NCBI GenBank assembly: GCA_029641185.1
Contig: JAPWGK010000001.1
Coordinates: 2,182,501 to 2,246,500 of the forward strand
Direction: 5' to 3'
Length of the DNA: 64,000 nt
Origin: Pseudofabraea citricarpa
Lineage: Eukaryota > Ascomycota > Leotiomycetes > Helotiales > Dermateaceae
Made by a program: the position numbers and the translations under genes
The notes under the pieces: model-generated
What the model saw: the letters and a program-made list of their open reading frames with translations, nothing else
What the model was told of the DNA's origin: nothing
Databases searched by the model: none
In this document: one piece after another, positions 33,889-45,793 of the stretch
Position numbering within the stretch: the first letter of the stretch is position 1
Layout: each line of letters starts with the position of its first letter

Positions 33889-36866
33889 TCAGTGGATACT
33901 TAATCTAGCTCGATGCCAAACAGTCCGTCCACCATTCAAACTTCCTGCAACAAACCCAGCATTTCCCGTCGTACCCTCTCTTCCACGCCTTATTCTTCGA
34001 TAAGTGTATCCCAAGAATGCACTTTTCTTTCGCAGCTCAAGAACTTTTCCGGCAAATTCCTTGTCTCTTAGCAAACGATCTCGTGGCCGTTTCTTTTCCT
34101 TCTTCCCATAATGTTTGACAAAGGCTTTCAAGTAGTCCTTCTTCTCCTCACTCAAGTGAAAGGTGTCAATCTCCCTCTCAACTTTTTTTAGTCTTGTAGA
34201 ATCATGCGGTTTATCGATGTACCCTGTAGCAAGAATTTGGATTTCTCGATTGAAGGATCGCAGCGCGCTGGCAACCTCATTGGGATCTGGCTTTCTATCT
34301 GAAGCAGATTCTGAAAAATCAGAAATAGTATCTTCTTCGTCGAAATAGTGCGTGTCATCTTGTGCTTTGATGTTGGGAACGAAAGGAGGTGTCATCAGGT
34401 GCAAGCGATCCCACTGAACATCTCGGAACCATTTATGAGCTTTGATATCTTCAGCATCATTTGGATAAACATAACGTCCTGAACAATCTTTGTAGCGAGA
34501 CGAGGCTTTGAGTGGCTCCTTGGAATACCTTCTGGAGCAGAGGCGAAACTCCTTGTCTTGAATTATATTCCGTATAAGTTCTTGGCATCTTCTGCTGACT
34601 ACGGGCTTATGTGGGAAATGAAAAGTCTCTTTATGACGCTATTAAAAACTCAGCGTGCTTCATCTTTTAAAACCAACTTAACTTACAACAATATTCGACT
34701 TCGTGGCTTGCCGTCCACCTTCTTCGGCCAGGAATGGAGTGTGGCCATACAAGCACTAATTACTTGGTGAGTCAAACAAAAAAAGGCATCCGTCAGTGGA
34801 TTACCACTCACCTCAAAGAGAATAATTGCTACGCTCCACCAATCACATCGAGCATCGTAATATCCACCCATCACCACCTCAGGAGCCATATACTGGCTAG
34901 TTCCCACAACAGATCTAGCGAGAGTTCTGTTTCCGTACCTGTTGCGCCAGTTTATAATACCTTCGCTGGCTTCTTCATTAGACGAGTTGATATGATGTCT
35001 CTCTTTCCCTGTCATTTGTGTTTGAGCAGAGTTGTTGATGGCTGAAGCAAGGATCCGGCCTTCTTTCCTATCTATCGAATCTCCTTCTACCTTGATACCA
35101 AGTTTGTCGAGAAGAGAGTATCTATGATTGTTATAGTACGCTTGATCGTGGGACCAGTGCCCATCGAAAGCCAGACCAAAATCCGAAATCTTCAGATGAC
35201 CCGAGGCAGCAATAAGGAAGTTGTCTGGCTTGACATCTCGATGAATCCAACGCAAGGAATGTGCTTCTTCAATACAGAGAATCATTTCTGCAATGTAGAA
35301 TTTAGTGACAGGCTCAGAGAGCACATTGTCACGAATCAACAACCCCAGAAAGTCGCCTCCAGGCATATAATCCATGACAAGGTAAAGATTACTAAGATCC
35401 TGAAAGCTTGCAATTAGAGGCACAACCCTATGGTGGTCAGTACATGTCAACTCTAGAAAGATCACAGCATACCATTGAGAGCCTTCTGCTGAAACGAGAA
35501 AATCACGCTCTGCACGCAAATGTCCTTCTTGGCTATTTCGAAGCATATCGGACTTGCGAATCACTTTCATCGCAAAGACTTCCTTCTTCTTCAAGGGATT
35601 CTGAAAAGAACTGGCAATGGTTAGATGGCAATGATTCTTCAAAGGATACTATACTTACTCATTTTCAGGTTTCTCTCTGACAAGTCGAACAACACCAAAA
35701 CTACCTTTGCCGAGCACCTTGACCACCTCATACATGGAAGTCGTTTCATCGTTTCCTTTGAGAGCATTTGTACCACGAGCTTTCATCACCCGTATCTCAC
35801 GCAGATGGTCGGTCTCCCTTTGAGCCCACACGATTCTCTTTTCTACCTTCTCGGCTGTTGTTGAGGATGTGTCTTGGTAAAGCTCCCCCTCTAACACTCG
35901 ACGACGCATCGAGCGTGGTGTGAGTCGACCAGAGGTAAGGTCATTGTAATGGCACTCAAAGAAGACTTTTGCAGCTGCAGCTTTCTCGACTGTCATAAAG
36001 GCTACCGGGGATTAGAATTCAAGCCGGGATAATCCTAGAGTGGCACTTACTTGGGGTAGGCTCAGGCTCTGGAGTTGGAGGAACAGGTGTGTCAACTTCT
36101 GCAATTGGAGCAAGAGAGCCCTCCGGCGATCCACCATCTTTTGGACTTAGTTTCTTGTTCTCGGATGACCGTGGAGATGCGGCCTTGGATTTTGTGGATA
36201 TTTTCGACTCCAGAGAGGTCTTTCCCGTCGATTGACTCGGTCTGGGATCACCGGAAGATTTTGAGGACTTGCCATTGCTAGATTCACCAGCACTGGATGG
36301 GAGGGATTCTTCCTTCGCTTCAACAACAATAACCTTTTCCTGTGAGATCACGCTCGGTCGACTTTTGAATTGCGAGCGATGGACGACTGTGGGCTCGAGA
36401 TGGGCTTTGAGATAGGACAAGGAAAGTTTCTTATTGAGGCCATTTGTAAGAGGAACTGGCGTTGTCGATAATGTATACTTTGAAGTTGGTGGGGAAATAC
36501 GGCCAACCGGAGACATTGGAGAGACCGGAGAGACTGGCGAGACCGGGGATACGGGCTCAGCATTTGAAATACTGGAGGCTGAGACCAGGAGATCAGCTGG
36601 AGTACTCTATAGAAAAGGGTGATGAACTCACCACTGTTGGTAAGAGCACGCAAGACAGACATGATTTTTGAACGCCCTCGTCGTACCCTAGATGGAGGTG
36701 AGAGGGGTAACTCGTCCATTACTGTCATCTCAGGTGGAAGATGCGAAACCATTGATTCATTTGATACGACAAATTTGGCCAAGGCAGCTGTGTCGGACAT
36801 GGCCACCAGTTTCGAAGGCCTGGGGCTTCTGCTCTGATTTCGTCTCATTTCGACTTCTTTACGCAT
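33889..36866 (-). CDS. NDR-family AGC protein kinase
   Basis: Seven exons (36632-36866, 36051-36578, 35659-36001, 35473-35610, 34812-35427, 34687-34755, 33889-34638) give 892 residues. The N-terminal 250 residues are Ser/Pro-rich, with repeated SPVSPVSP. A basic helical region (about 257-330, EKAAAAKVFFECHYNDL) matches the Mob-binding N-terminal region of NDR kinases. The kinase domain runs from about 343: VLGKGSFGVV (P-loop), AMKV (Lys), HRDVKPDN (about 477), DFG (about 495), then a long insert before the activation site SVVGTSQYMAPEV (about 593). That insert is diagnostic of the NDR/LATS group. WFRDVQWDRLHLM and the C-terminal hydrophobic motif FLGYTYRR (about 852) complete it. COT1/Dbf2-type orthologues are normally better conserved around DFG and the activation loop, so this may be an additional NDR paralogue (as NdrA/NdrB in aspergilli). 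The start at 36866 is the first ATG; an internal one (MSDTAAL) is possible. Confidence 0.88.
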
Positions 36867-37403
36867 GCTTCCGATCCCTCCAAACAATACTATAGCAATA
36901 CTGTAGCGAAGGTGATCGGCGGTTAGTGGTGGATGGTTGTAGTGAACGATGGTCAGACAGGAGATGAAGCTGGTATACTCGCCTATCAGCGAAGGAAGTC
37001 ACACATGATGGCAGGTGCGAATCAACTTTCAAGATCACCGGCGCTATTATTGAAGAAAAAGCCTTTTGTATTGACTACCTAGAAACCGACAAGTCCTGTC
37101 CCAGGACAAAGCAAAGAGCAATAAACTTTTGACAATACGCCTGAAATGCCATGCAAATCTCCTCATCCCATATCGCATTACCTGTATTCTGTCCAATCAT
37201 GGCCAATTACAGAGTGCGCCAGGTCAGAGCCTTATGCAGAACACATTACCGCGTGAAATGAGCTATGAGAGGTAGAGGAATTAATGAACAGCAAAGGTAC
37301 ATGAGGAGTGTGAAAATTGTACATGCAGAGAAGAGTCTGGGTATCGCTAAGCATCCGTTGAGTATATCAAAAGCGGCCGAAGACTTGACTGAGATTGTCT
37401 GGT
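36867..37403. other. intergenic region
   Basis: Contains the upstream region of the NDR kinase and the 3' flank of the FKBP gene. No gene, repeat or RNA seen. Confidence 0.4.
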
Positions 37404-39185
37404 TTACTTGATCTCCAAGAGCTTGATATCAAAGGTCAAGGTGCTGTTTGCGGGAATGCCTGGAATGGCCTTGCTGCCATATGCGTGGTTGGCGGGGATA
37501 GTAAGTCTTCGCTCACCACCAACTGCCATGCCAACAACACCGATGTCCCAACCTGTGATAACTTCGCCCTTGCCGAGCTTGAAAGAGAATGGTTTTCCGC
37601 TCTTGTTGGCTACAGACAAAATGTTAGCTTTTTTCGATAATAATCCAGGACTTTAACTTACAATCAAAAACCTTGCCGTCATTGAGCTTTCCAATGTAAC
37701 GCATGCCTACTTTATCGCCCGACTTGGCTGCAGGTCCGGATCCGAGCTTCTTGTCGTCGATCTTGACCCCCTTAATGACTTTAACACCGAGACCGGCCTT
37801 CTTGTCATCTTTCTTCTCCTTGACTGGGGTAACTTCTTTCTTGCCCTTTTCAGCAGACCCGGTTGGGCCAAGCTCAAGATTCTTGGCGAATTGGACCTTC
37901 TTGGCCGATCCGTCCTTGGAGTCATCTTTCTTAGCATCCTCAGTTGCAACAGCCTCGCCGTTGTTCTTCTTTAGCTTCTTCAATTGCTTCTTGCTAAGCT
38001 TTGGCTCCTCCTCCTTGTCAGCCTTTGCTGACTTAGCCATGATTTCATCAAGGGAAGCTTCTTCAAGAGCATCGGCAGAGCGCTTGTTCTTGCCCTTCTT
38101 ATCTGCCTTCTTGTCGGCCTTGGAAATAAGCTTGGGGATTTCTTCGTCATCAGACTCGACTTCGGTGACACGGGGATCCTCGAGACCATCGAGCTCGTCG
38201 CTCTCATCTCCGTCTAGCACAAGGTCGAGCTCATCCTCATCTGGTGAGAGATCATAGTCCTCGTCTTCCTCATCATCAGAGTCATAGACCTCGTGGTGGT
38301 GGTTGTGGCCCTCATCATCTTCTTGAACGTAGTTACCAGTAAGATAAACGTCATGAGTTCCGGAAACTTTGAAGAAAACGCGCTCTCTCTCGCCGATGGT
38401 GATGTCAAGAGTTTGCTGGTAGTGCTAGAAAATTGTTAGCACTATTTTGAAGAAAGAAAAATACTATCTACTTACTTTCTCGGGGTCGAGGGTGCAAAGG
38501 ACGAACTCCTCAATATCGAAATCCTCTTCATCATCGTCGCTCTCTTCCTCGTCGTCATCATCCTCATCCTGGGTGGCCTTTGCCTTACCCTTCTTGTCCT
38601 TCTTGGTGCCATTGGAAGCATCCTCCATCTCCTCGTCAGAGTCTTCATCAGCTCCAATAGATGCCATAAGTTGCTCAAGAGCAGCTTGCTTTCTGGCCTT
38701 CTTGGACTTGGAAGGATCGCTTGGGCCACCATTGGCTTCCTCCTCTTCGTCCGACTCGTCAGAGTCACTCTCGGCCAAAAGAGCACGCATGTACTCCTCG
38801 TTCTCCTCTTCGTCATCTTCGTCCTCAGCTGTGAGGGGTTGACGGAGAATCTTCAAGGTCGCGCGAGGACGGCTAGTGGTAGTGGAGTTCTCGTCTTCAA
38901 CGGCGGGTTCACTAGGATCGATGGCAGCCATGGTGATGCGCAGCTTTGCATTGTCAGTCAATTCCTTCGCAAAGCTTGCGCAGAACCGCGAAAATTTGGA
39001 AGATCCAGATTCGCGGCCACTCAAAGGAACCAAAATACTTACAGCAGCTGGGAAGTCAGGGTGAGCGGGGATAAGAACATCTCCTGCTGGGACTTGGAGT
39101 CCATAGAGGGCAACTAGCATTGAAGTTAGAAACTGGAAGCCGATATGGAGCTTGAACAAGGACATTTACCTGGGAGGAGAGGCAT
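37404..39185 (-). CDS. nucleolar FK506-binding peptidyl-prolyl isomerase (Fpr3/Fpr4 type)
   Basis: Five exons (39170-39185, 39043-39113, 38476-38943, 37662-38424, 37404-37609) give 507 residues. The first exon codes only MPLLP plus one base. An N-terminal nucleoplasmin-like domain (about 1-75 and 180-220: [27 protein letters not shown], and [20 protein letters not shown]) is broken by very acidic Asp/Glu tracts. Lys-rich patches ([21 protein letters not shown]) would serve for nuclear and nucleolar entry. The last 105 or so residues form the FKBP catalytic domain ([42 protein letters not shown]). Yeast Fpr3/Fpr4 isomerise prolines in histone tails and act as histone chaperones at rDNA; the same is inferred here. 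Confidence 0.94.
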
Positions 39186-40015
39186 TTTGAATTAGATCGA
39201 GTGTAGTTGGGAGGGGAATTATAATCTTCGAGACAACAGTTGTCTAAATCTACGCGTTGAGGTAGATTTCTGGAGAGAATTCAAAAAGGATTCTCGTGCT
39301 GATGTGAAGAGAAAAGAGGAGCGGTGTCGAAGAGGGAAGGTCTCTCTGGAAAACCGAGTTCTCGAAATATTTTCTGCAGCCATGGCGCTAAGATAGCTTA
39401 TCTTGTTCTGGCGTGGCAACGTCCATGCACGTGATCGGAGGGGTCAGCTACCAAAACTTGCGACATGCTTTCACACTTTTGTCAAGCACATGTTATCCTC
39501 TGGTAGAATCACTGAGTAAGATAGCTTGCGATTCCATTTTTGCATTTCTCTTCACAACCCATGTTTTGACTTATCAAAGAAGCCTCACAAATCATATTGC
39601 AACTCACGTGTTTGATCAAGAAGATCATTAATATAGTTCTAGCTCTTTGATGCGAGTAACGAAGTCAGCAAATATTGAGCAAGACGAAATGAGAAACTAC
39701 ATGTTTCATAAGGATCTATGAAGGTTAAGCGTGTTATAATGTTTGAGGCAGCCATCTATTCTATGTCATCAAGTAAATTGCAGGTCTTTGACCTAAGTGT
39801 GCTTGTAGTCAATCTATTTCGGACCAAGCTAGCAAGGCTAGGTAGGTAGTATACAGATGGGTCAAAAAGGCAATTCAACTAGTGTCTTCCATAATTTTAG
39901 AGGCAATACATACAATAAGTCAATGTCTGCTAATATGGAATGACACATAAATCTCCCAATTCCAAGACCCTCATTGAGGTACACACCATTCTCCTCACTT
40001 CTCGCGGCATCCACA
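39186..40015. other. intergenic region
   Basis: Contains the upstream region of the FKBP gene (39186-39420) and the 3' flank of the ceramide synthase gene. No coding frame or repeat of note. Confidence 0.4.
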
Positions 40016-41597
40016 TTATTGAGGCTTCTCACACCCAATTCTGGCCAAGATTTCTTTCTCTAAAACTCCTGGTCGCCTTCTTGTGTTGGTGGGCCTTGGT
40101 TTAGAGCTTACGATGACGGGTCTGGTTTCATCGTCCTCCATGCTACCTCCACTGACACAGATATTCAAATCCGTCATACCTATTGGCTGCCTGGCCCTTT
40201 TGGACAACTGCGAGTTATCCTTCCATGTCTCCTCTACTTCGGACTCATCTTCGCTTCTGGTATCCTCGGCGCTTTTCCCTGTCAGCATGCCTGCAATGAC
40301 CTTGAGTATCATGGCAAACCAGATTAAGCTCAAAGTTTGTAGAAAGCCCAGCATGCCAAGAAAGATCCACTTGACCTCAACGTTCAAACACAAGGGCCCT
40401 TCTGCATCGAGGAATGGCCAGATTAAATGCGAAAAGTAATCTGGATGTGCAGGAATCTCGTCAACTCGCTCGTATGTGGTTCCCGAATAGCAACCGTACT
40501 GCATGGTGTTGGGTCCCGGTACGCTTGTGTAAATACTGTAGCAGAGTTGTAAGTACATCACATGCCTAGCGATGAACCATGTTATCACAAAAAGTCCGAA
40601 AGCAATATTGCATGCCTTTTCATGTTGTGAGTATCGAAGGATTTTTGCAATCTGATTTCAAAAGTCATAGGTGGGATCAGCCATGGACCAATACAAGCGA
40701 GAAGAGGACCTGCTTGGGTTTGAATGGAACTCACAGGAAATAAAAGATCAACTATATCCATGAGGCATAGTACCACATTAGCTACTCGAGTGTAGCGGTA
40801 GATATAACTGACGGATATCAAAGTGCAGGTTATGATGTGGTGGGTAAGCATCTGGGCGTGATCTTTCCGCCGTTTCTCCACATGGACAACAAAGATCTGC
40901 TGGATCCAGAATGCCAATTGTACAAGGTTATACCATTTGAAAGTCCCTGACATCTCTGATGCGGGCCAGGTGTTCCAGATAGCATCATTGTCAAGCCAGT
41001 AGGGCGAATTGATCCATATGTACTGCCAATCGCTCGTGAGTGCGTGTTGTCTTTTGGAAATACTCAATGCCAAGTAAGCAGATTAAGAAACGTCACGTAC
41101 CATTCCCAAGCTCCAAAAAGTGCCATAGTATATGACAAGCCACGACTGTTCCGCAAATCTTTGGTGGCTCTTGTAAGAAACGTTCAAGAATGCTGCCATA
41201 GGTCGCAGAAGCCATTCGATTGAAATAGCTCTGAGAGCAGTGAAAATCACCACCCATGCTGTAACGAAGTAGATATCGTCGAATCCTTGCTTGTAGTTTT
41301 CATCGGTCCTCGACTTGTAAGAGAGATGCATAAATTTCTGTGTGTGATTTTGGGAAGAACTTGGTAACAAATGCAAGGCTATCACACCACAAATCAAGCT
41401 AGATGCGATGCCTGAAAAGTTAGTTGGGTCTACTTGGAAAGATAAATCGAATCTCGCATACCAATTTGGTGCTTCTGTGCCCATTTTAGACCGTTGGACC
41501 TCGGAGTCCAAGCCAAGATAGCTTTGGGTTTTTTGTCTGCATTATCCTGATGCTCATGTTCCATAACTCCTTGTGTGTAAGTGGCTGTTTCTACCAT
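40016..41597 (-). CDS. sphingosine N-acyltransferase (ceramide synthase, Lag1/Lac1 family, TLC domain)
   Basis: Exons 41462-41597, 41101-41411, 40735-41022 and 40016-40651 give 456 residues from the ATG at 41597. This polytopic ER enzyme joins a fatty acyl-CoA to a sphingoid base. Key features: FAEQSWLVIYYGTFWSLGM, WPASEMSGTFKWYNL, and the Lag motif with the double His (THHIITCTLISVSYIYRYTR) leading to MDIVDLLF with the active-site Asp residues. Exon 4 begins IAKILRYS, the usual sequence after this motif, which fixes that intron. The tail from about 380 is charged and cytosolic, with EDESEVEE and a basic Arg-rich stretch. An ATG 162 nt upstream (41759), in the same open frame, would add a hydrophobic leader. 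I prefer 41597 because it has an ACCATGG context and a TATATA sequence just upstream. Confidence 0.93.
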
Positions 41598-42019
41598 GGT
41601 ACATGTGCTCCAACAAACAGTATATAAAAAAGACTCCCAGCTGAAACTTGGGTGGGTGAGGCCGATCGAGAGCAGTAAAGGGAATAACGAAAGGAATGGT
41701 GCAATAAAATTGGAAAGAAAAGGGGGGGTTTCAATGTGAGGGGCAGAAATCTTTCTCATAATCTCCAAGGCGGTGTATTTTGAGGTCACACAGGACAGCG
41801 CCAGCCGGGTAAGGGGAAGATCTGATCGAAATATACAAACGAGGCCATTGGCCGTTTACCCTTGTACAAAATTCAAGACATGTTTCGCTGTCCGCGGAAT
41901 CGGGAGTCAAAGCAATAAACCGCCCTGATCAGCCACTGATAATCAGGTTTCACAGGAAAGCCACGGCATGCCATGTAACAACTGTTAAAGGGGACATATG
42001 ATGCCCCTTGAGTTTGTTG
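41598..42019. other. divergent upstream region between ceramide synthase and the small membrane protein gene
   Basis: Includes TATATA near 41621-41627 oriented for the ceramide synthase and an in-frame open extension of that gene up to 41759. The rest shows nothing recognisable. Confidence 0.4.
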
Positions 42020-42450
42020 ATGGTCAAGTCAAGAGTTCTGCTCGGTAGAGTAGCAATGTTGTTCAATCAACTGGAAGCACCATTTTTTGATGCGACTTTT
42101 GTGAACATAAGTGTGGCACTTTTTGTAATTCTGGTTGCCTTTTTTGGCGCATGCTATCGCCAGAATTCTGTGCCTTCAAGATGTCATAATTTTGGTAGGT
42201 GTATATCTCTATTTGCACCGATTGTACATTTCTAACACTACTTGCAGTAGATACAATCCAGCCCGACCGAGCATGTGGCAGTGACTCCTCTTTAACCCCA
42301 GTCTGTACGTTTGATCTCTTCAAATCTTGACCTCAATATTCTAAAACCTCCACAGTGCCCTTTGTTTCAGAAGATGCTCGCAACAAAAGTACGCTAGGTC
42401 CATCGAAATCTACAAAGAGGCACCCGATACTAGATCTAAATGTTCGGTAA
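42020..42450 (+). CDS. small single-pass membrane protein, unknown, three exons
   Basis: Exons 42020-42194, 42248-42304 and 42356-42450 give 108 residues. Both introns (53 and 51 nt) have GTAGGT and GTACGT donors, a CTAAC branch point in the first, and CAG acceptors. Both are in phase 1 and restore a single frame ending ILDLNVR. The predicted protein has a short N-terminal segment, one hydrophobic span (about residues 34-53: NISVALFVILVAFFGACY), then a hydrophilic tail with two Cys and several basic residues. Translation may start at 42020 (MVKSR) or 42056 (MLFNQ). I recognise no family. The evidence is the joint fit of two introns and frame, not homology, so it could still be chance. It is divergent from the ceramide synthase. 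Confidence 0.58.
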
Positions 42451-43306
42451 TAAAATGCAGAAGCGGGAAGAATTGGTGACGGGGATGTTATCAGGACTGC
42501 AAATCATGGCAATTCAATACCTCCAAAAACCGACGTCAAGCACAAGCACACTGAATCTGAAGTGGATGGATTGGATGTGTATTATTCCACAAAACAATGT
42601 AGAGTATTTGAGTACATGCCGAGGTAGATTTGATGACGTGACTCAAGCCACCTTGAAATGTGACAACGAAACGGGCCAATCTCCTTTCATGTTTCAACCA
42701 ACTGTGTAACCAACAAATCCCTAAATGCCCAAACCAACTGAAATCTATCTAGACGAACAATAGAATTTTATCTTGATTTTAACATCGTTAATTGAGATGC
42801 TGGGGAGGCAATATTGCCGCTGATATTATCGTACTTACCTCTCCTTCAAAAGAAGGTTCAAGTTAAACGTGGTCTCGTCAATGTGAAAGCAAGGTAAAAT
42901 ACTTCCAAGAAACATGTGGGATTATGACTAGTTACGTGTAAGCGAGGTGCTAATTAAGCGATATGTGATATGTCACCCTTTCCCTTTTTGCAAAACTATT
43001 GCTGTAGAGGAAAACTTTGGCTGGATTTAAGCAGTTAATGGTTACACAGTCTCATTTGTTCTTGGAAGGGCATCTATCTATCTAACGATGTTGAATAACT
43101 TGGAAGCATATGATTGATGAAATCCATAAGGTTGTAAAAATACAAAATGGCCAAAGGTTTCTTAGTTATTGAGAAAGACAACATTAGATAGCTTGATTTA
43201 TCCTGTATCCGGGTCTATGCTCTTATGCCAGCGCCGAATTGATGCTAAACCCTCTTCATGTCGCCCAGTAATAACTATTGCAAGGTATTGTAATGCGTTG
43301 CTATTA
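42451..43306. other. intergenic region
   Basis: A plus-strand frame at 42440-42709 overlaps the end of the small gene and has no coding character. The rest is AT-rich, with nothing recognised. Confidence 0.4.
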
Positions 43307-45181
43307 TTAAAGATCAATGGCGAATCTTTCACGCAGCCATTCTCCATAGTACCAGAAAAATATGGGGCTGGGTGCAAGCAAAATGCTGATAAATGCAAAG
43401 ACACTCATTCCCCACCCAACGCCGAACTTCTCTAGCAGTATGGGTGTAAACATAGGTATAATACCGCCAACAATGCTTCTAAATAATGCACCTGCTGCAA
43501 TAGCACTTGCAGCATATTTCTCAAAAGAGTCGATGTAGTAATTTTGAACTGAATTGAATATTGCCACTTGGCCGATACCATAGAAAAACGTCGATGTAAT
43601 GCTGATCAACCAATGCAATTTGAACTGGACAGTCCAAGCAAACCAGAAGAGTGATATCGGTATCAAGATGCTGCCGATATTGGCGAGTGGAAGTCGGTAT
43701 TCAGGTTTGCCCTCACCATTATGCCTATGCGCCAAAGCATTGTAAATAGTGTCGATCCGAGGTACAAGAAGTAGTACAGCGGTCAAAAAGCCAATTCCAG
43801 GGAAGAGGTACAATAGCCCAACTTGCAAAGTACCAAATCCGTAGTATGAGTCTGAGCCATATATGGTTTGAAACTGGGTGTAAAGTGAATAGGTCGTGGC
43901 AAAAATGAGTGCTTGGTAGGCGGCCATGGTGAGCACGATTGGCTGAGTAAACAGAATTTTGATCGGGCGCCTGAAAGAATTTACTAGTTTTATTGGAAGT
44001 GGTCGATCGTCTTCTCCTTCAAAATAGTATTTGCCTCCTTCATCTCGCTCGAGTTCTCGTTTTCGTCGTGCAAGTAAGACTGGAACATATGTTTCATGAA
44101 GAAAGATGAAGCTTGTGATAACAACTATGCCGGATGCTAAGGTCAAAATCCAAAAGAGCCATGGCCAGTCCAGATTTTCAAGAATAATCCCACCGAATAG
44201 AGGTCCAATCGTGGGACCAAGAAGTGGGCCAAGTAGATACCACCCAAAGATGCCAGCACGCTCGCTTGGTTCATACATGTCGCTGATAGTTCCCCCTCCA
44301 TTTGCTATTCCAACGCCTAAATACATCATTAGCCTCGGAATTTTGATGGTTACTATTAGTGTGCGACTGAACTCACTACCAAAAAACCCTGTTATCGTTC
44401 TGAGAAAAATCAAGACAGGCAGACTTTTGCTCAGAGCTGTGGGGATCTGGAGTAACGTGAAGATAGAAAAACATGAGAGGTACAACGTTTTTCGACCAAA
44501 TGTTTCTGAAAGAGGAGCAGTAATTAACTGAAGGTGTCAGTTGCATCTCGAATATCCTGGCGCTAGAGAACCTACAGGGCCGATGCCAAGCATCACAACA
44601 TAACCCGTCTGACAGCCAATTACTGAATTTTTGTCGACGTTGAGACTTTCAGCAATCTTTTCTATGCCTGGAGCAAACATGCTGCTTGCAAGAGGACTGA
44701 ATACTAGTTAAATGTCAGTTTTAGTTGTTGAAGCGTCGGATCTGCATAGCAGCTTACTGGCCATCGAAGCAATGACTGCAATATTGCCTAGTTTCTTCTT
44801 TTTTGGCCATGCACGAGGATTTGCCGGATCCTTCTTTGTGAAATGGATAAGCTGTTGTGGGTGAGCCCAAATTCTCACATGTAACCATTTTGCACAGTAG
44901 GCTTACCTCTCTGCCTCCTTGGTCGTTTTGGCTGTCCTGATGTTGCAAAAGTGGTGAACTCTCGTGGGCCCTGCCATTTTCAACCATTGTGAACCGTCCT
45001 AAAAATAATGTCACAATGAGAAACAAAAAAGGTTGAATCCAAAGAGTTGGTAAGAAACAGCACGGACGTTTGTACCTGCGGCAAGGAGCGATGATCGATG
45101 ACGATGTTGCTCGCTTAATGACGTTCGCAGGCCAGCCACCGACGATGAGAGATCGTGGAACCGAACAGATGGAACCTTCAT
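43307..45181 (-). CDS. MFS transporter, DHA1 drug:H+ antiporter family
   Basis: Six exons (45076-45181, 44907-44998, 44758-44851, 44576-44703, 44377-44527, 43307-44316) give 526 residues with about 12 membrane spans. The N-terminal 65 residues are hydrophilic, then WPKKKKLGNIAVIASMA leads into the first span. DHA1 signs are the SETFGRKTLYL loop (motif A-like), TGFFGS at the end of exon 5, and GWYLLGPLLGPTIGPLFGG (antiporter motif C). Such proteins export drugs, polyamines or fungal metabolites across the plasma membrane; the substrate is not predictable. The first exon, placed by its in-frame join (split Gly codon), adds an N-terminus starting MKVPSVRFHD. It is divergent from REV1 by about 610 bp. 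Confidence 0.9.
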
Positions 45182-45793
45182 CGGTAGAAACACATGTAGA
45201 TTAGTTTTAATGCCCGCCTGATTACGGCAAGGCAAGGCCAAAGATGGTTGTGGTCTCTCTTGGTCGAAAGCTTACTTTATTCTTCGGAGTAGTCTTTGTT
45301 CTTGGTAAAATAGCTTGCTTACCCAGTTAGGTACCTACATGCGGACCTGAATGGCAAATTCAGCTTTAATTACCAATCTGTTTCTGTAAACTAGATTTTC
45401 TCTCTTGATAACATGCTTTGCACCCAGGTAAATGTGGAATTCGATCCCATTTCATTAACCTGGTATCAAATACTGCACCGCACTGCACGTGACGAGATGA
45501 TCACGAGATATCCGGCTATCTGTTGATAACAAACCACGCTAAGATAGTACACTAATCACCTGATTACGCTCGACGCGACACCCTTGAAATCGCGTCACGC
45601 AAAGGCAACATCATAACCCTCATCCGCCTTATGTATCTTGGACAACAAAAATCTTTCGATATCCCTAATCTCTAGAAGCTTTAAACATGCAGCTGGACAC
45701 AGAGCTATGGGGTCTATTATAGCATCAAATCGTATCCACGCATTTCTGGCCTTGCGATCCTCTCTGAACGCAGCCTAGTTTGCCACCATCGCC
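45182..45793. other. divergent upstream region between the MFS gene and REV1
   Basis: Shared promoter region. It contains a TAGGTACCTA-like motif near 45329 and a CACGTGA sequence at about 45486-45492. No gene seen. Confidence 0.45.

Noticed and set aside
36597..36631. A 35-nt intron as the first intron of the NDR kinase
   Set aside because: Too short for a fungal intron; the next acceptor (CTCAG at 36579) gives 53 nt, has a CTGAT branch sequence and keeps frame.
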